From NCBI GenBank assembly GCA_024401715.1, contig JAKSKO010000012.1, forward strand, positions 1 to 43,207: a stretch of DNA of 43,207 bases, read 5' to 3'. Shown piece by piece: positions 35,387-43,207 of this stretch. Each line of letters opens with the position of its first letter. The first letter of the stretch is position 1. Both the position numbers and the translations under genes were made by a program. This stretch comes from Bacteroidales bacterium. Its GTDB lineage: Bacteria > Bacteroidota > Bacteroidia > Bacteroidales > UBA932. The notes under the pieces were generated by a model. The model was not told the origin of the DNA and made no database searches. It saw only the letters and a program-made list of their open reading frames with translations.

Positions 35387-37408
35387 CTAGAATAATTTCA
35401 TAACCTGTTCATATACGTTCTGTGCGGTGTAGCCCAGCTTCTCGTCCAGCACCTTGTAAGGAGCAGAGAAACCGAAGGACTCCAGGCCCCATATCGTACC
35501 CTCAGCCTCCGGAACAAGGCCCAGAAGGTTAACCGGAAGACCTGCTGTGAGGCCGAATTTCTTCACACCTGCAGGAAGCACGCTTTGCTGGTACTCTTTG
35601 GACTGCTGACGGAACAGACCCTCTGAAGGAACGGAAACGATGCGCACCTTCTTGCCCGCCTCGCGTATGAGAGCGGCACCGGCAACAAGTGTTGAAACCT
35701 CTGAACCGGTTGCAACAAGGATAACATCCGGATTTTCATCCGATCCCGCTACGATATAACCGCCTTTGGCAACGCTACAGTAATCATTTCCTTCTGGAAG
35801 ATTGTTGATGTTCTGGCGTGAAAGGATAAGGGCGGTAGGGCTGTTGGTGTTCTGCATTGCAAGAGCCCAGGCCTCTGTTGTCTCTTTTGCATCGGCAGGA
35901 CGCAGAACCAGCATTGAAGGACGTCCTGCATGGTTTTTAAGTTTTTCCATGAGACGTATCTGGGCTTCCTGCTCCACAGGCTCGTGGGTTGGGCCGTCCT
36001 CGCCCACACGGAAGGCGTCATGCGTCCAGATGAATTTCACAGGGAGCTGCATGAGGGCTGCCATGCGCACTGCAGGTTTCATGTAGTCCGAGAATACGAA
36101 GAATGTACCGCAGGCTGGGATAACGCCACCGTGCAGAGCCATGCCTATGCAGCAGCAGGCCATTGTAAGTTCTGCCACGCCGGCCTGGAAGAAGGCGCCG
36201 CTGAAGTCGCCTGCAGTGAAGGCCTTGGTTTTCTTCAGGAAACCGTCTGTCTTGTCCGAGTTTGAAAGGTCTGCCGAAGCGCACACCATGTTTGGAACCT
36301 GCTGGGCAAGAAGGCCGAGGCAGGCTGCGGATGCACTGCGGGTTGCATCATTGTCTTTCTGTGTGCACTGGCTCCAGTCCACAACAGGGGCATTGCCACT
36401 GAACCACTCTTCCAGCTGGGCTGCCATCTGAGGGTTGGCATCGGCCCAGGCCTTTTCTTCGGCATAACGTGCGGAGCATATCGTCTCAAGCTCTTTTTCG
36501 CGCTTTGCGTAAAGCTCTTTCACGTCATCAAAGATAACGAAAGGATTCTGGGGATCGCCGCCAAGATTTTTGACTGTATTCACATATGCATCGCCACCAA
36601 GAGGGGCACCGTGGGTTTTGCAGTTTGCCTCGTAGGAAGAGCCGTCGGCCTGCAGGGCACCCTTGCCCATGATACACTTGCCAATGATAAGGGTTGGCTG
36701 GCCCACTGTTTTCTGTGCATCTTCAATCGCCTGGCGAATCTGGGCAACGTCATTGCCGTTGATTTCCAGAACTCTCCATCCCAGGGCACGGTATTTCGCA
36801 GCAGTGTCCTCGTTCATCACCACGCTGGTCTCCGTGGACAGCTGGATGTCGTTGGAATCGTAGAACATGATGAGGTTGTCCAGGCCGTGAACAGCCGCAA
36901 CGCGTGCACCACCCTGTGAGATCTCCTCCTGAATGCCGCCGTCAGAAATATAGGCATAAATTTTCTCCTGCGCGAAAGTAGGGTTGCCTGTACGCGCCGC
37001 AAGGAATTTTGCAGCCATGGCAGCACCTATGGCAAACACATGACCCTGGCCAAGAGGACCGGAGGTGTTCTCTATGCCGCGGGCAATCTCGAATTCCGGA
37101 TGGCCTGTTGTGGGAGAGCCCCACTGGCGAAGCTGCGCAAGCTCTTCCAGAGTGTATTTTCCGGCAAGGCACAGCTGGGCGTAAAGCATAGGTGCCATAT
37201 GGCCCGGATCAAGGAAGAAACGGTCCCTGCCCGCCCAATGTGGATTCTTGGGATCATATCGGAGATATTCAGAATACAGGACATTGATGAAGTCTGCACC
37301 GCCCATAGCTCCGCCCGGGTGACCGGATTTCGCCTTTTCCACTGCTGAAGCGGCAAGGATGCGGATATTGTCCGCCGCATGGTTCATCAGTTCAATTGAA
37401 TTTGCCAT
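35387..37408 (-). CDS. tkt: Transketolase
   Basis: 673 residues, full length. The N-terminal thiamine-diphosphate domain has KSGHPGGAMGGADFINVLY, RDRFFLDPGHMAPMLYAQL and ISDGGIQEEISQGG (the TPP/Mg site), and the pyrimidine domain has FFVFSDYMKPAVRMAALM and THDAFRVGEDGPTHEPVEQ with the conserved His residues. The C-terminal domain ends LGYTAQNVYEQVMKLF. It transfers two-carbon units between pentose, tetrose and hexose phosphates in the non-oxidative pentose phosphate pathway. It lies between the DUF2723 gene (18 bases) and the small lipoprotein gene (3 bases), probably as one transcript. Confidence 0.96.
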   Translation of the reverse strand: MANSIELMNHAADNIRILAASAVEKAKSGHPGGAMGGADFINVLYSEYLRYDPKNPHWAGRDRFFLDPGHMAPMLYAQLCLAGKYTLEELAQLRQWGSPTTGHPEFEIARGIENTSGPLGQGHVFAIGAAMAAKFLAARTGNPTFAQEKIYAYISDGGIQEEISQGGARVAAVHGLDNLIMFYDSNDIQLSTETSVVMNEDTAAKYRALGWRVLEINGNDVAQIRQAIEDAQKTVGQPTLIIGKCIMGKGALQADGSSYEANCKTHGAPLGGDAYVNTVKNLGGDPQNPFVIFDDVKELYAKREKELETICSARYAEEKAWADANPQMAAQLEEWFSGNAPVVDWSQCTQKDNDATRSASAACLGLLAQQVPNMVCASADLSNSDKTDGFLKKTKAFTAGDFSGAFFQAGVAELTMACCCIGMALHGGVIPACGTFFVFSDYMKPAVRMAALMQLPVKFIWTHDAFRVGEDGPTHEPVEQEAQIRLMEKLKNHAGRPSMLVLRPADAKETTEAWALAMQNTNSPTALILSRQNINNLPEGNDYCSVAKGGYIVAGSDENPDVILVATGSEVSTLVAGAALIREAGKKVRIVSVPSEGLFRQQSKEYQQSVLPAGVKKFGLTAGLPVNLLGLVPEAEGTIWGLESFGFSAPYKVLDEKLGYTAQNVYEQVMKLF

Positions 37409-37426
37409 ATAATTATGATTTTATTG

Positions 37427-40400
37427 TTAGCTTAATGAATCTATGACCTCATCGGCCTGCTGCTGGATGAAATCTGCGAGATCCTTTGCTCCGTTTTTGG
37501 AGAGGATGTCGTCCGTAAGGTAGTACAGGTACATGGCGGCTGTCTCAAATTCATCTTTCGCCACGTCATAACGGCGACCGAAGTAGGTGATGGAATCCAG
37601 CAGCTGGCTGGCGAACTCCAGAGCTATCTCTCCGGCTTTTTCCGGTGCCCCAGCCTTGTAATACTGCTCTATGATGTTGGATACGGCAAGTTCGTTGCCA
37701 AGAGAAAGCAGCACCATGTCATATGGGAAACTTTCATTTGTCATCACCTCCATTCCGAGGTCCAGTATCTCCAAAGCCTCCTGATGGCGGCCGTTTTTGT
37801 TCAACAGGCCTGCAACCTGGGCGAACATGTCCCTGTAGTTCATCACTCCGCAGAAGGTATAGAGGTTCTGGTAATCCACGAACCAGTCTCCGGCAGAAAT
37901 TGCCTTCCAGCTGAAGACGTTCTTCATCATATGGTACAGCTCGTCCACATCCACAATGCCGGGATCGGCACGGCGGCATCCTGTCTTTATAGGAACAAAC
38001 TTATAGCTGAAGCCCTCATACATGAGATACTCCTTGATACCCATATTGATATCGCCTCCCATTCCCAGAAGATGCAGCGGCCTGTCCCAGTTGTAGCCGT
38101 CCAGAAGATCCAGCATGAAAAGTTCCGGCTTTGTGAGATAGCTTTTGCTTTCCGGAATCGTTAATATGATCTCATCCGGAATCTGATCCGCGAATTTTGC
38201 ATCCAGAATACCGTATTTCAAAACATTCTCCTTATTGACAGGCATGCTTATCTTACGGCTCATTATATAATCCACCTTGTTGCCGCGGCTTAGGGCAAGT
38301 TTGGCATCCGGATGTTTGAACACCCTCATGACATCGGCAAGAGGGATTACTGTCTCCCTGGTGTCGTAGATGTAAACGCCCTCGTTGGTACCATAGAGAT
38401 ACTGCTGCAGCGGAACTGTCAGAGGCAGAGGAGCAGACTGGTTGCAGGCATATTTCATCTGGTCTATGTGCCAGTCCGTTCCAAGGAGCGAAGTATTGCA
38501 GATTCGCACGTCAGTACGTATGTTTTCAACCTCCTGGGCATACCAGACAGGGAAGGTGTCGTTGTCTCCGTGGGTAATAAGAATGCCGTTCTGCCCTACG
38601 GAGTTAAGATAATTGGCCGCAACCTCCACTGCAGTGCGGCGGTTGTGACGGTTATGGTCGTCCCAGTTCTGGCAGGCCATAAGCACGGGAACCGCCATGC
38701 AAAGGGCGGAAACCGCGCAGAAAGATGCTGCCTTGGCTGTGTCGGAACCCTGTTTCAGAGCTTTCTCCACCCATTCGCACATGGCCATAACTGCAAAACC
38801 TATCCATATGCAGAATGCATAGAAACTGCCCGCATAGGCATAATCCCTCTCACGCACCTGGAATGGAGGCTGGTTAAGGTAAAGCACGATTGCGATACCC
38901 GTCATGAAAAACACCAGGAACACCAGCCAGCAACCGCGTTTGTCACGGCCGAACTGGAAGCACAGGCCTATGAGGCCCAGCAGCAGAGGCAGGAAGAAAT
39001 AGTGGTTCTTGCCCGGGTTGTTTGCCATATAGTCCGGAGCCCCGCTCTGGTCTCCCAGACGCAACTCGTCTATGAAATCTATGCCGCTTTCCCAATTTCC
39101 CTTGAAAATCTCTCCCGGACTGTTGGCATGGAACTCATTCTGGCGTCCAACGAAATTCCAGAAGAAATATCTCCAGTACATATAGTTCAGCTGGTAGTCG
39201 AAGAAGAACGAAAGGTTCTCTCCGAAAGTGGGCTTGCGATGCTGCCCGTTGCCCACTCCCCTTCCGGACATGTAGGATTCGTAGAAACGTATATGGTCGT
39301 CACTGCTGCTCCACATTCTCGGGAAGAGCATTTTGTCCGAACTGTCGTAAATAAGATCCGGCTGGCCAGCGCTCTTTACATATCTGTCTCCGATAGGAGC
39401 CCAGTATGTAGTCTCCTTGATGTCGTAATCAGCGCCGAAATATTGGCCGTACAGAAGCGGGGCGCTGCCATACTGCTCTCGGCTGAGGTAACGCACCAGG
39501 GTGAAAGGATTGTCCGGCTGATACTCGTTGGTAGGGGTTTTGGCCGAGCTTCGGATCACGCAGATGCTGAAGAACGAGAAGCCTATGATGATTGTGATTG
39601 TGCACAGGATTACGGTGTTGGCAAGGGCCATACCTTTCCGAAGGGTGTGGAAAGCGCCCCAGAAGCCTGCGGCAAGAAGGGCAAGCAGGAAGAACACCGC
39701 GCCGCTGTTGAACGGAAGACCCAGGCTGTTAACGAAGAAAAGGTCTACGTAGGCGGCAAGTTTCGGCAGGTATGGGACAACGCCGAAGTTGATTATGCCC
39801 AGAATCACCACACTCACAAGTCCTATGCAGATCACCTGCTTCATATCGTACTCGCCCTGTTCCTTCTTCTTGTAGTAGAACATGAACACCAGTGCCGGTA
39901 TGGTTAGCAGGTTCAAAAGATGCACCCCTATTGAAAGGCCCATCAGGAAGGAAATGAGTATGATCCACCTGTTGGCGTATGGGCTGCCGGCCTGGTCGTA
40001 CCAGCGGGTCATGGCCCAGAAAACGATGGCCGTGAAAAGCGAAGACATCGCATAAACCTCGCCCTCCACAGCGCTGAACCAGAAGGTGTCGCTGAAGGTG
40101 TAGGCAAGAGAGCCCACCGCACCGGATGCGAAGATGGCTATGGCCTGCGCAAGTGAATATTCCCCCTTCTCATCGGCCTTTGCCATTCTTTTGGCAAAAA
40201 AGACGATGGTGAGGTAGAGGAAAAAGATTGTGAAAGCAGAACAGAGGGCGCTTAGGGAATTCACCGCCACAGCGGCTGATTCTCCGCTGAAAGGCATGGT
40301 GAAAATACGCGCAAACAACTGGAACACAGGGTTTCCCGGAGGATGGCCCACCTCCAGTTTGTATGAAGATGCGATAAACTCTCCACAGTCCCAGAAGGAT

Positions 40401-40498
40401 GCACTGGACTCCATTGTAAGCAGGTATGTCACCGCCGAAACAATGGTTACCGCTGCCGCTGTGATATAGTTGAAAAGATTAAACTTATTCTTATTCAT
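37427..40498 (-). CDS. DUF2723 membrane protein, probable protein O-mannosyltransferase-like enzyme (GT117/TMEM260 type)
   Basis: 1023 residues with about nine to eleven membrane segments in the first two thirds, then a soluble part of about 400 residues ending in helical repeats (for example KNGRHQEALEILDLGMEVM). The N-terminal signature FWDCGEFIASSYKLEVGHPPGNPVF carries D37, E40 and H52, placed like the catalytic loop residues of GT-C transferases just after TM1. DUF2723 is grouped with eukaryotic TMEM260, an O-mannosyltransferase. In Bacteroidetes it is suspected of glycosylating exported proteins, but substrate specificity is not known to me. It is first in the minus-strand set with transketolase. 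Its upstream region is shared with the divergent SUI1 operon. Confidence 0.9.
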   Translation of the reverse strand: MNKNKFNLFNYITAAAVTIVSAVTYLLTMESSASFWDCGEFIASSYKLEVGHPPGNPVFQLFARIFTMPFSGESAAVAVNSLSALCSAFTIFFLYLTIVFFAKRMAKADEKGEYSLAQAIAIFASGAVGSLAYTFSDTFWFSAVEGEVYAMSSLFTAIVFWAMTRWYDQAGSPYANRWIILISFLMGLSIGVHLLNLLTIPALVFMFYYKKKEQGEYDMKQVICIGLVSVVILGIINFGVVPYLPKLAAYVDLFFVNSLGLPFNSGAVFFLLALLAAGFWGAFHTLRKGMALANTVILCTITIIIGFSFFSICVIRSSAKTPTNEYQPDNPFTLVRYLSREQYGSAPLLYGQYFGADYDIKETTYWAPIGDRYVKSAGQPDLIYDSSDKMLFPRMWSSSDDHIRFYESYMSGRGVGNGQHRKPTFGENLSFFFDYQLNYMYWRYFFWNFVGRQNEFHANSPGEIFKGNWESGIDFIDELRLGDQSGAPDYMANNPGKNHYFFLPLLLGLIGLCFQFGRDKRGCWLVFLVFFMTGIAIVLYLNQPPFQVRERDYAYAGSFYAFCIWIGFAVMAMCEWVEKALKQGSDTAKAASFCAVSALCMAVPVLMACQNWDDHNRHNRRTAVEVAANYLNSVGQNGILITHGDNDTFPVWYAQEVENIRTDVRICNTSLLGTDWHIDQMKYACNQSAPLPLTVPLQQYLYGTNEGVYIYDTRETVIPLADVMRVFKHPDAKLALSRGNKVDYIMSRKISMPVNKENVLKYGILDAKFADQIPDEIILTIPESKSYLTKPELFMLDLLDGYNWDRPLHLLGMGGDINMGIKEYLMYEGFSYKFVPIKTGCRRADPGIVDVDELYHMMKNVFSWKAISAGDWFVDYQNLYTFCGVMNYRDMFAQVAGLLNKNGRHQEALEILDLGMEVMTNESFPYDMVLLSLGNELAVSNIIEQYYKAGAPEKAGEIALEFASQLLDSITYFGRRYDVAKDEFETAAMYLYYLTDDILSKNGAKDLADFIQQQADEVIDSLS

Positions 40499-40518
40499 AA
40501 AAAGCCTTTTACAAACTA

Positions 40519-40526
40519 CAAATATA
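40519..40526 (-). promoter_or_regulatory. Candidate -7 element for the DUF2723 gene
   Basis: TATATTTG on the minus strand (40526-40519), an exact TANNTTTG match 20 bases before the start codon. A TTTG lies 22 bases further upstream (40552-40549), slightly more than the usual 19-20. Confidence 0.4.
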
Positions 40527-40540
40527 ATAAAGGAAATCGT

Positions 40541-40548
40541 TATCTTTG
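40541..40548 (+). promoter_or_regulatory. Candidate -7 element for the SUI1-hemD-rnpA operon
   Basis: TATCTTTG matches TANNTTTG exactly and lies 18 bases before the chosen ATG at 40567, giving a very short leader. No clear TTTG is found 19-20 bases upstream. It overlaps the likely -33 region of the opposite promoter, so the two operons may compete for polymerase. Confidence 0.45.
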
Positions 40549-40566
40549 CAAAAAAATTGCCCGACT

Positions 40567-40911
40567 ATGGCTTCTAACGACTGGAAAGACAGGCTGGGAG
40601 TGGTTTTTTCCACCAACCCGGACTTCAAATACGAAACCGCCTCACAAGAGGAAGTTGAAACACTTTCTCCGGAGAGGCAGAGGCTTATCGTACGCATAGA
40701 CCGCAAGGCCCGCGCCGGCAAACAGGTGAGTCTTGTGGAAGGCTTCGTTGGGAAGGAGGAAGACCTGCAGGACCTGGGCAGGGAGTTGAAGAAGAAACTG
40801 GGCGTCGGCGGCAGCGCCAAAGACGGAGAGATAGTTATACAGGGGGATTTCCGGGACAGGATAGTGGAGATTCTCACAAAGATGGGATACAATGCCAAGC
40901 GTGGTAACTGA
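40567..40911 (+). CDS. SUI1/YciH-family translation initiation factor homologue
   Basis: 114 residues; the start at 40567 (MASNDWKDRLGVVFSTN) is preferred because the candidate -7 element ends at 40548, so an upstream start at 40546 would lie inside the promoter. The eIF1/SUI1 fold is seen in LIVRIDRKARAGKQVSLVEGFVG, DLGRELKKKLGVGGSAKDGEIVIQGDFRDRIVEIL (in part), matching the K-R--K-VT---G--------LAK-LK---G-GG----G--I--QGD pattern. Bacterial YciH is thought to act on initiation fidelity, but its role is not settled. It overlaps the next gene by 20 bases. Confidence 0.92.
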   Translation: MASNDWKDRLGVVFSTNPDFKYETASQEEVETLSPERQRLIVRIDRKARAGKQVSLVEGFVGKEEDLQDLGRELKKKLGVGGSAKDGEIVIQGDFRDRIVEILTKMGYNAKRGN

Positions 40912-41488
40912 GATAGGATGGCTGCTGCCGGCGCTGTATGCCCTGGCCGTACTGCTGGTGCTCCTCATCCTGGGAGACCTGCTTGAGATTTTCCCAAACC
41001 TGCTGGCATGCATCTTCTCATCGAAGGAGAATGTTGCCATATACAATCACACGAAATCCAGGGTGCAGAGAAACCAGATTTTCTTCTCCTTCATACCGGC
41101 CACGATACTTGTCCTTTGCAGCTACGGGGCTAATGTCTTCGTGCTTCTGGCCTATGTTATCCTGCGCTGCATCATACGCTTGATTTTCACAAGAAGACAG
41201 CATGGAAGGCAAGACGTATTGGCAGGCATCCAGACGCCATTCACTTTCTTCATACTGGGTTCCATCCTGATATGGCTGGAGTCCGGTGTAATGATGATGA
41301 TTGGTCTGGAGAGCGAACCGGAGTTGCGGATTCTGTCTTATTCGGCCTTGTTCATATACGCCGTCTGCCTGCTTAGGGAGATGCAAGTTTTTACCAGATG
41401 CCGTGGTTTTTTCAGCGCTTTTTTGTATCTTTGCGCCCTTGAATTTCTGCCCGCGACCATTTTGGTCTGGGCCTATTTTAACTTATAG
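40892..41488 (+). CDS. DUF4271 integral membrane protein
   Basis: 198 residues with about five or six membrane segments (LLPALYALAVLLVLLILGDL, IFFSFIPATILVLCSYGANV, FTFFILGSILIWLESGVMMM, ILSYSALFIYAVCLLREM, ALEFLPATILVWAYF). It matches the size and layout of DUF4271 proteins, which in Bacteroidetes usually lie just before the uroporphyrinogen-III synthase gene, as here. Function is unknown. It starts inside the SUI1 gene and ends 1 base before hemD. Confidence 0.83.
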   Translation: MPSVVTEIGWLLPALYALAVLLVLLILGDLLEIFPNLLACIFSSKENVAIYNHTKSRVQRNQIFFSFIPATILVLCSYGANVFVLLAYVILRCIIRLIFTRRQHGRQDVLAGIQTPFTFFILGSILIWLESGVMMMIGLESEPELRILSYSALFIYAVCLLREMQVFTRCRGFFSAFLYLCALEFLPATILVWAYFNL

Positions 41489-41489
41489 C

Positions 41490-42233
41490 ATGTCTGTAAA
41501 CAAAATATTACTTTCACTGAACACGCCTTCGGTGATGACACCCTACGAAAACCTGAGTGCGAAATACGGCGTAAGCTTCACTTTCGCACCCTTCTACCAG
41601 ATAGTTCCGCTTTCATCCATTGAGATGAGGGCGCAGCACTGCAACATTGCAGACTACAGCGCCGTGGTTTTTTCCTCACGTTCCACAATAGATGCCTTCT
41701 TCAGCCTTTGCGAAGAGCTTAGGATGAAGATTTCGGAGGAAATGAAATACTTCTGCACCAATGAGAAAGTGGCAATGTACCTGCAGAAGCATATCGTATA
41801 CCGCAAAAGGAAAATTTTCTTCGGAGACGGCACACCATCATCGGTTCTGGATCTTATCACAGCCAAGCACAAGGATGACAATTTCCTCATCGTCACATCA
41901 GACTCCCCTGTAAGCAGCCTCACAAAGGCCTTTGACACAACATCGTACAAGCACAAAAGCGTAATTTTCGCCAAAAGTGTCTCGAAGGACCTTCATGACG
42001 TGGCCATCAACGACTATGACATGATTGTGGTGTACAACAAGGCCGATGTTGCAGCCATAAAGGAGAACTTCCCTGATTTCCAGCAGGGAGACAGGGCCAT
42101 CATCGCCTATGGCGGAGAATCTCTGAAGAAGGCCGTTACAGAGGCCGGTTTCACAATAGGCATCAGCGCACCCACACCGGAGTGCAACTCTGTTGTGAAA
42201 GCAATAGACACCTACATCCAAAACAATAAATAA
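41490..42233 (+). CDS. hemD: Uroporphyrinogen-III synthase
   Basis: 247 residues from the ATG at 41490, 1 base after the DUF4271 stop; the frame is open further upstream but without an Met in a sensible place. It has two Rossmann-like halves: MTPYENLSAKYGVSFTFAPFYQI and AVVFSSRSTIDAFFSLCEEL in the first, TAKHKDDNFLIVTSDSPVSSL and IVVYNKADVAAIKENFPDF in the second. The last part (AIIAYGGESLKKAVTEAGFTIGISAPTPECNSVVKAI, in part) is the typical HemD end. It closes the tetrapyrrole ring with inversion of ring D. Sequence conservation in HemD is low, so the DUF4271-rnpA context helps the call. Confidence 0.9.
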   Translation: MSVNKILLSLNTPSVMTPYENLSAKYGVSFTFAPFYQIVPLSSIEMRAQHCNIADYSAVVFSSRSTIDAFFSLCEELRMKISEEMKYFCTNEKVAMYLQKHIVYRKRKIFFGDGTPSSVLDLITAKHKDDNFLIVTSDSPVSSLTKAFDTTSYKHKSVIFAKSVSKDLHDVAINDYDMIVVYNKADVAAIKENFPDFQQGDRAIIAYGGESLKKAVTEAGFTIGISAPTPECNSVVKAIDTYIQNNK

Positions 42234-42235
42234 GC

Positions 42236-42619
42236 GTGAACTTCGGCCTTTCAAAAAAAGAACGAATAAGTTCTGTGAAGGCTATCGAAGAATTGATTGC
42301 CAAGGGACACTATGTGAACCTTGGCATTATTCGCTGCTGCTATCTGGTGAGAAAGGAAGAGGAACAGACCCCCGAGAACAGGGGGCTTAACCGCATAATG
42401 GTGCCCGAGCCCAAGAAGCCGTACCCGACGGCTATGAAGCAAAACCTTCTGAAACGGCGCATGCGCGCGGCGTACCGCCGGCGAGCACACTGCCTGGACG
42501 CCCTTGGGATAGACATGATGTTCGTATACAACACCAAGGAAGTGATTCCATACGCAGATATTCACGAAACCATGGGCAGAATACTGGAGAAAGTATGCAA
42601 GGCGGCAGCGAAAAGTTAG
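42236..42619 (+). CDS. rnpA: Ribonuclease P protein component
   Basis: 127 residues from a GTG at 42236, 2 bases after the hemD stop. The family's start (L-K--RI----I--L) and RNA-binding region, [16 protein letters not shown], are present; this corresponds to the RN--KR--RE box. An insertion of about 25 residues, rich in Glu and Pro (about 42-66), lies before it. With the RNase P RNA it trims tRNA 5' ends. Its 3' end overlaps yidD by 25 bases, as is common. Confidence 0.93.
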   Translation: MNFGLSKKERISSVKAIEELIAKGHYVNLGIIRCCYLVRKEEEQTPENRGLNRIMVPEPKKPYPTAMKQNLLKRRMRAAYRRRAHCLDALGIDMMFVYNTKEVIPYADIHETMGRILEKVCKAAAKS

Positions 42620-42861
42620 AAAAGGCCCTGGCCTGGGCAAGGAAGATTCTTATCTTTCCTTTCATTGTGCTCATACGCTTCTACCAGGTGTGCATCTCGC
42701 CGCTGAAGCCATCCGGCACCTGCCGCTTCACCCCAACCTGCAGCCAGTACGCCCTTGAGGCATTCCGCAAGCACGGCCCCGTGAAGGGTCTTTATCTTAG
42801 CGTGCGCAGAATATTGCGCTGCCATCCGTGGGGAGGCAGCGGTTACGATCCAGTTCCGTAG
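42595..42861 (+). CDS. yidD: Membrane protein insertion efficiency factor YidD
   Basis: 88 residues. The family signature is complete: [18 protein letters not shown], then [19 protein letters not shown] and [17 protein letters not shown]. The Cys residues of T-CR--PTCS are present. YidD is a small inner-membrane-associated protein thought to help YidC/Sec insertion. It overlaps rnpA by 25 bases and ends 10 bases from the lepA stop on the opposite strand. Confidence 0.96.
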   Translation: MQGGSEKLEKALAWARKILIFPFIVLIRFYQVCISPLKPSGTCRFTPTCSQYALEAFRKHGPVKGLYLSVRRILRCHPWGGSGYDPVP

Positions 42862-42871
42862 TTGATTTCAG

Positions 42872-43207
42872 CTAGTCCAGCTTAAGCACAGCCATGAATG
42901 CGCTCTGAGGAACTTCCACAGTACCTATCTGGCGCATGCGCTTCTTGCCTTGCTTCTGTTTTTCCAGCAGTTTGCGCTTACGGGTGATATCACCGCCGTA
43001 ACATTTTGCTGTAACGTCCTTGCGCACGGCCTTCACTGTCTCGCGGGCAATAATTTTCGCGCCCACGGCAGCCTGGATGGCAATATCGAACTGCTGCCTT
43101 GGGATAAGTTCCTTAAGCTTCTCACATATTTTCCTGCCGAAGTCATAGGCGTGATCGGCATGGATGAGAGAGCTTAGGGCATCGGCCGCCTCTCCGTTCA
43201 GAAGTAT
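42872..43207 (-). CDS. lepA: Elongation factor 4 (LepA), C-terminal fragment
   Basis: 111 residues to the stop at 42872; the gene continues past the right edge. The visible end is the LepA-specific C-terminal domain: [34 protein letters not shown], in part, then [35 protein letters not shown] and [26 protein letters not shown], each in part. LepA is a ribosome-associated GTPase implicated in translation initiation and ribosome biogenesis. No terminator is seen between it and yidD. Confidence 0.97.
   Translation of the reverse strand: MLLNGEAADALSSLIHADHAYDFGRKICEKLKELIPRQQFDIAIQAAVGAKIIARETVKAVRKDVTAKCYGGDITRKRKLLEKQKQGKKRMRQIGTVEVPQSAFMAVLKLD

Noticed and set aside
38312..39907. Open frame of 531 codons on the plus strand
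   Set aside because: It lies antisense to the DUF2723 gene, has no signal, domain or composition of a real protein, and is explained by the codon use of the gene on the other strand.

Overview
The window is chromosomal DNA from a member of the Bacteroidales, probably a gut-type organism of mid GC content. The evidence is a SusC/SusD pair, FimA/Mfa-type fimbrillins with DUF3575 and DUF5119 partners, DUF4271 and DUF2723 proteins, an ATP synthase operon that begins with atpD-atpC, and promoters of the Bacteroides type (TTTG or TTG, 19-20 nt, TANNTTTG). I cannot name the genus. I see no tRNA, rRNA, insertion sequence, prophage or CRISPR array. No stretch over about 160 bases lacks a gene.

Layout. 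1-7957 (minus strand): an aminotransferase, then a polysaccharide export set (Wza-like six-SLBB protein, Wzz-like co-polymerase without kinase domain, YjbH-like beta-rich protein) and a repeat-containing lipoprotein cut by the left edge. 8011-9114 (minus): an AraC-type regulator with a membrane-embedded N-terminal half. It is divergent from 9272-14891 (plus), a five-gene fimbrial operon (DUF3575, DUF5119, two fimbrillins, a short VWA protein) that ends at a strong bidirectional terminator. 14955-17225 (minus): a ROK sugar kinase and an MFS sugar permease. 17271-23934 (minus): all eight F1Fo ATP synthase subunits, with atpI absent from between atpC and atpB.

24028-34730 is a compact polysaccharide utilisation locus. 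An AraM/EgsA-type sn-glycerol-1-phosphate dehydrogenase and a DeoR regulator (minus) diverge from SusC, SusD, a secreted protein of unknown family and a GH28-like enzyme fused to a C-terminal beta-propeller-like domain (plus). The shared intergenic region holds a near-ideal promoter for susC and a pair of TTTTCAC repeats 21 bp apart that could be the regulator's operator. This is the most unusual part of the window: a glycerol-1-phosphate enzyme and a phage-RBP/TagC-like domain sit beside a pectinase-like fold, so the substrate may be a glycerophosphate-bearing polymer rather than plain pectin. That reading is inference.

34727-40498 (minus) is a DUF2723 membrane glycosyltransferase, transketolase and a small lipoprotein, probably one operon. 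Divergent from it, 40567-42861 (plus) is a tightly packed SUI1 - DUF4271 - hemD - rnpA - yidD operon, which converges on the 3' end of lepA at the right edge.
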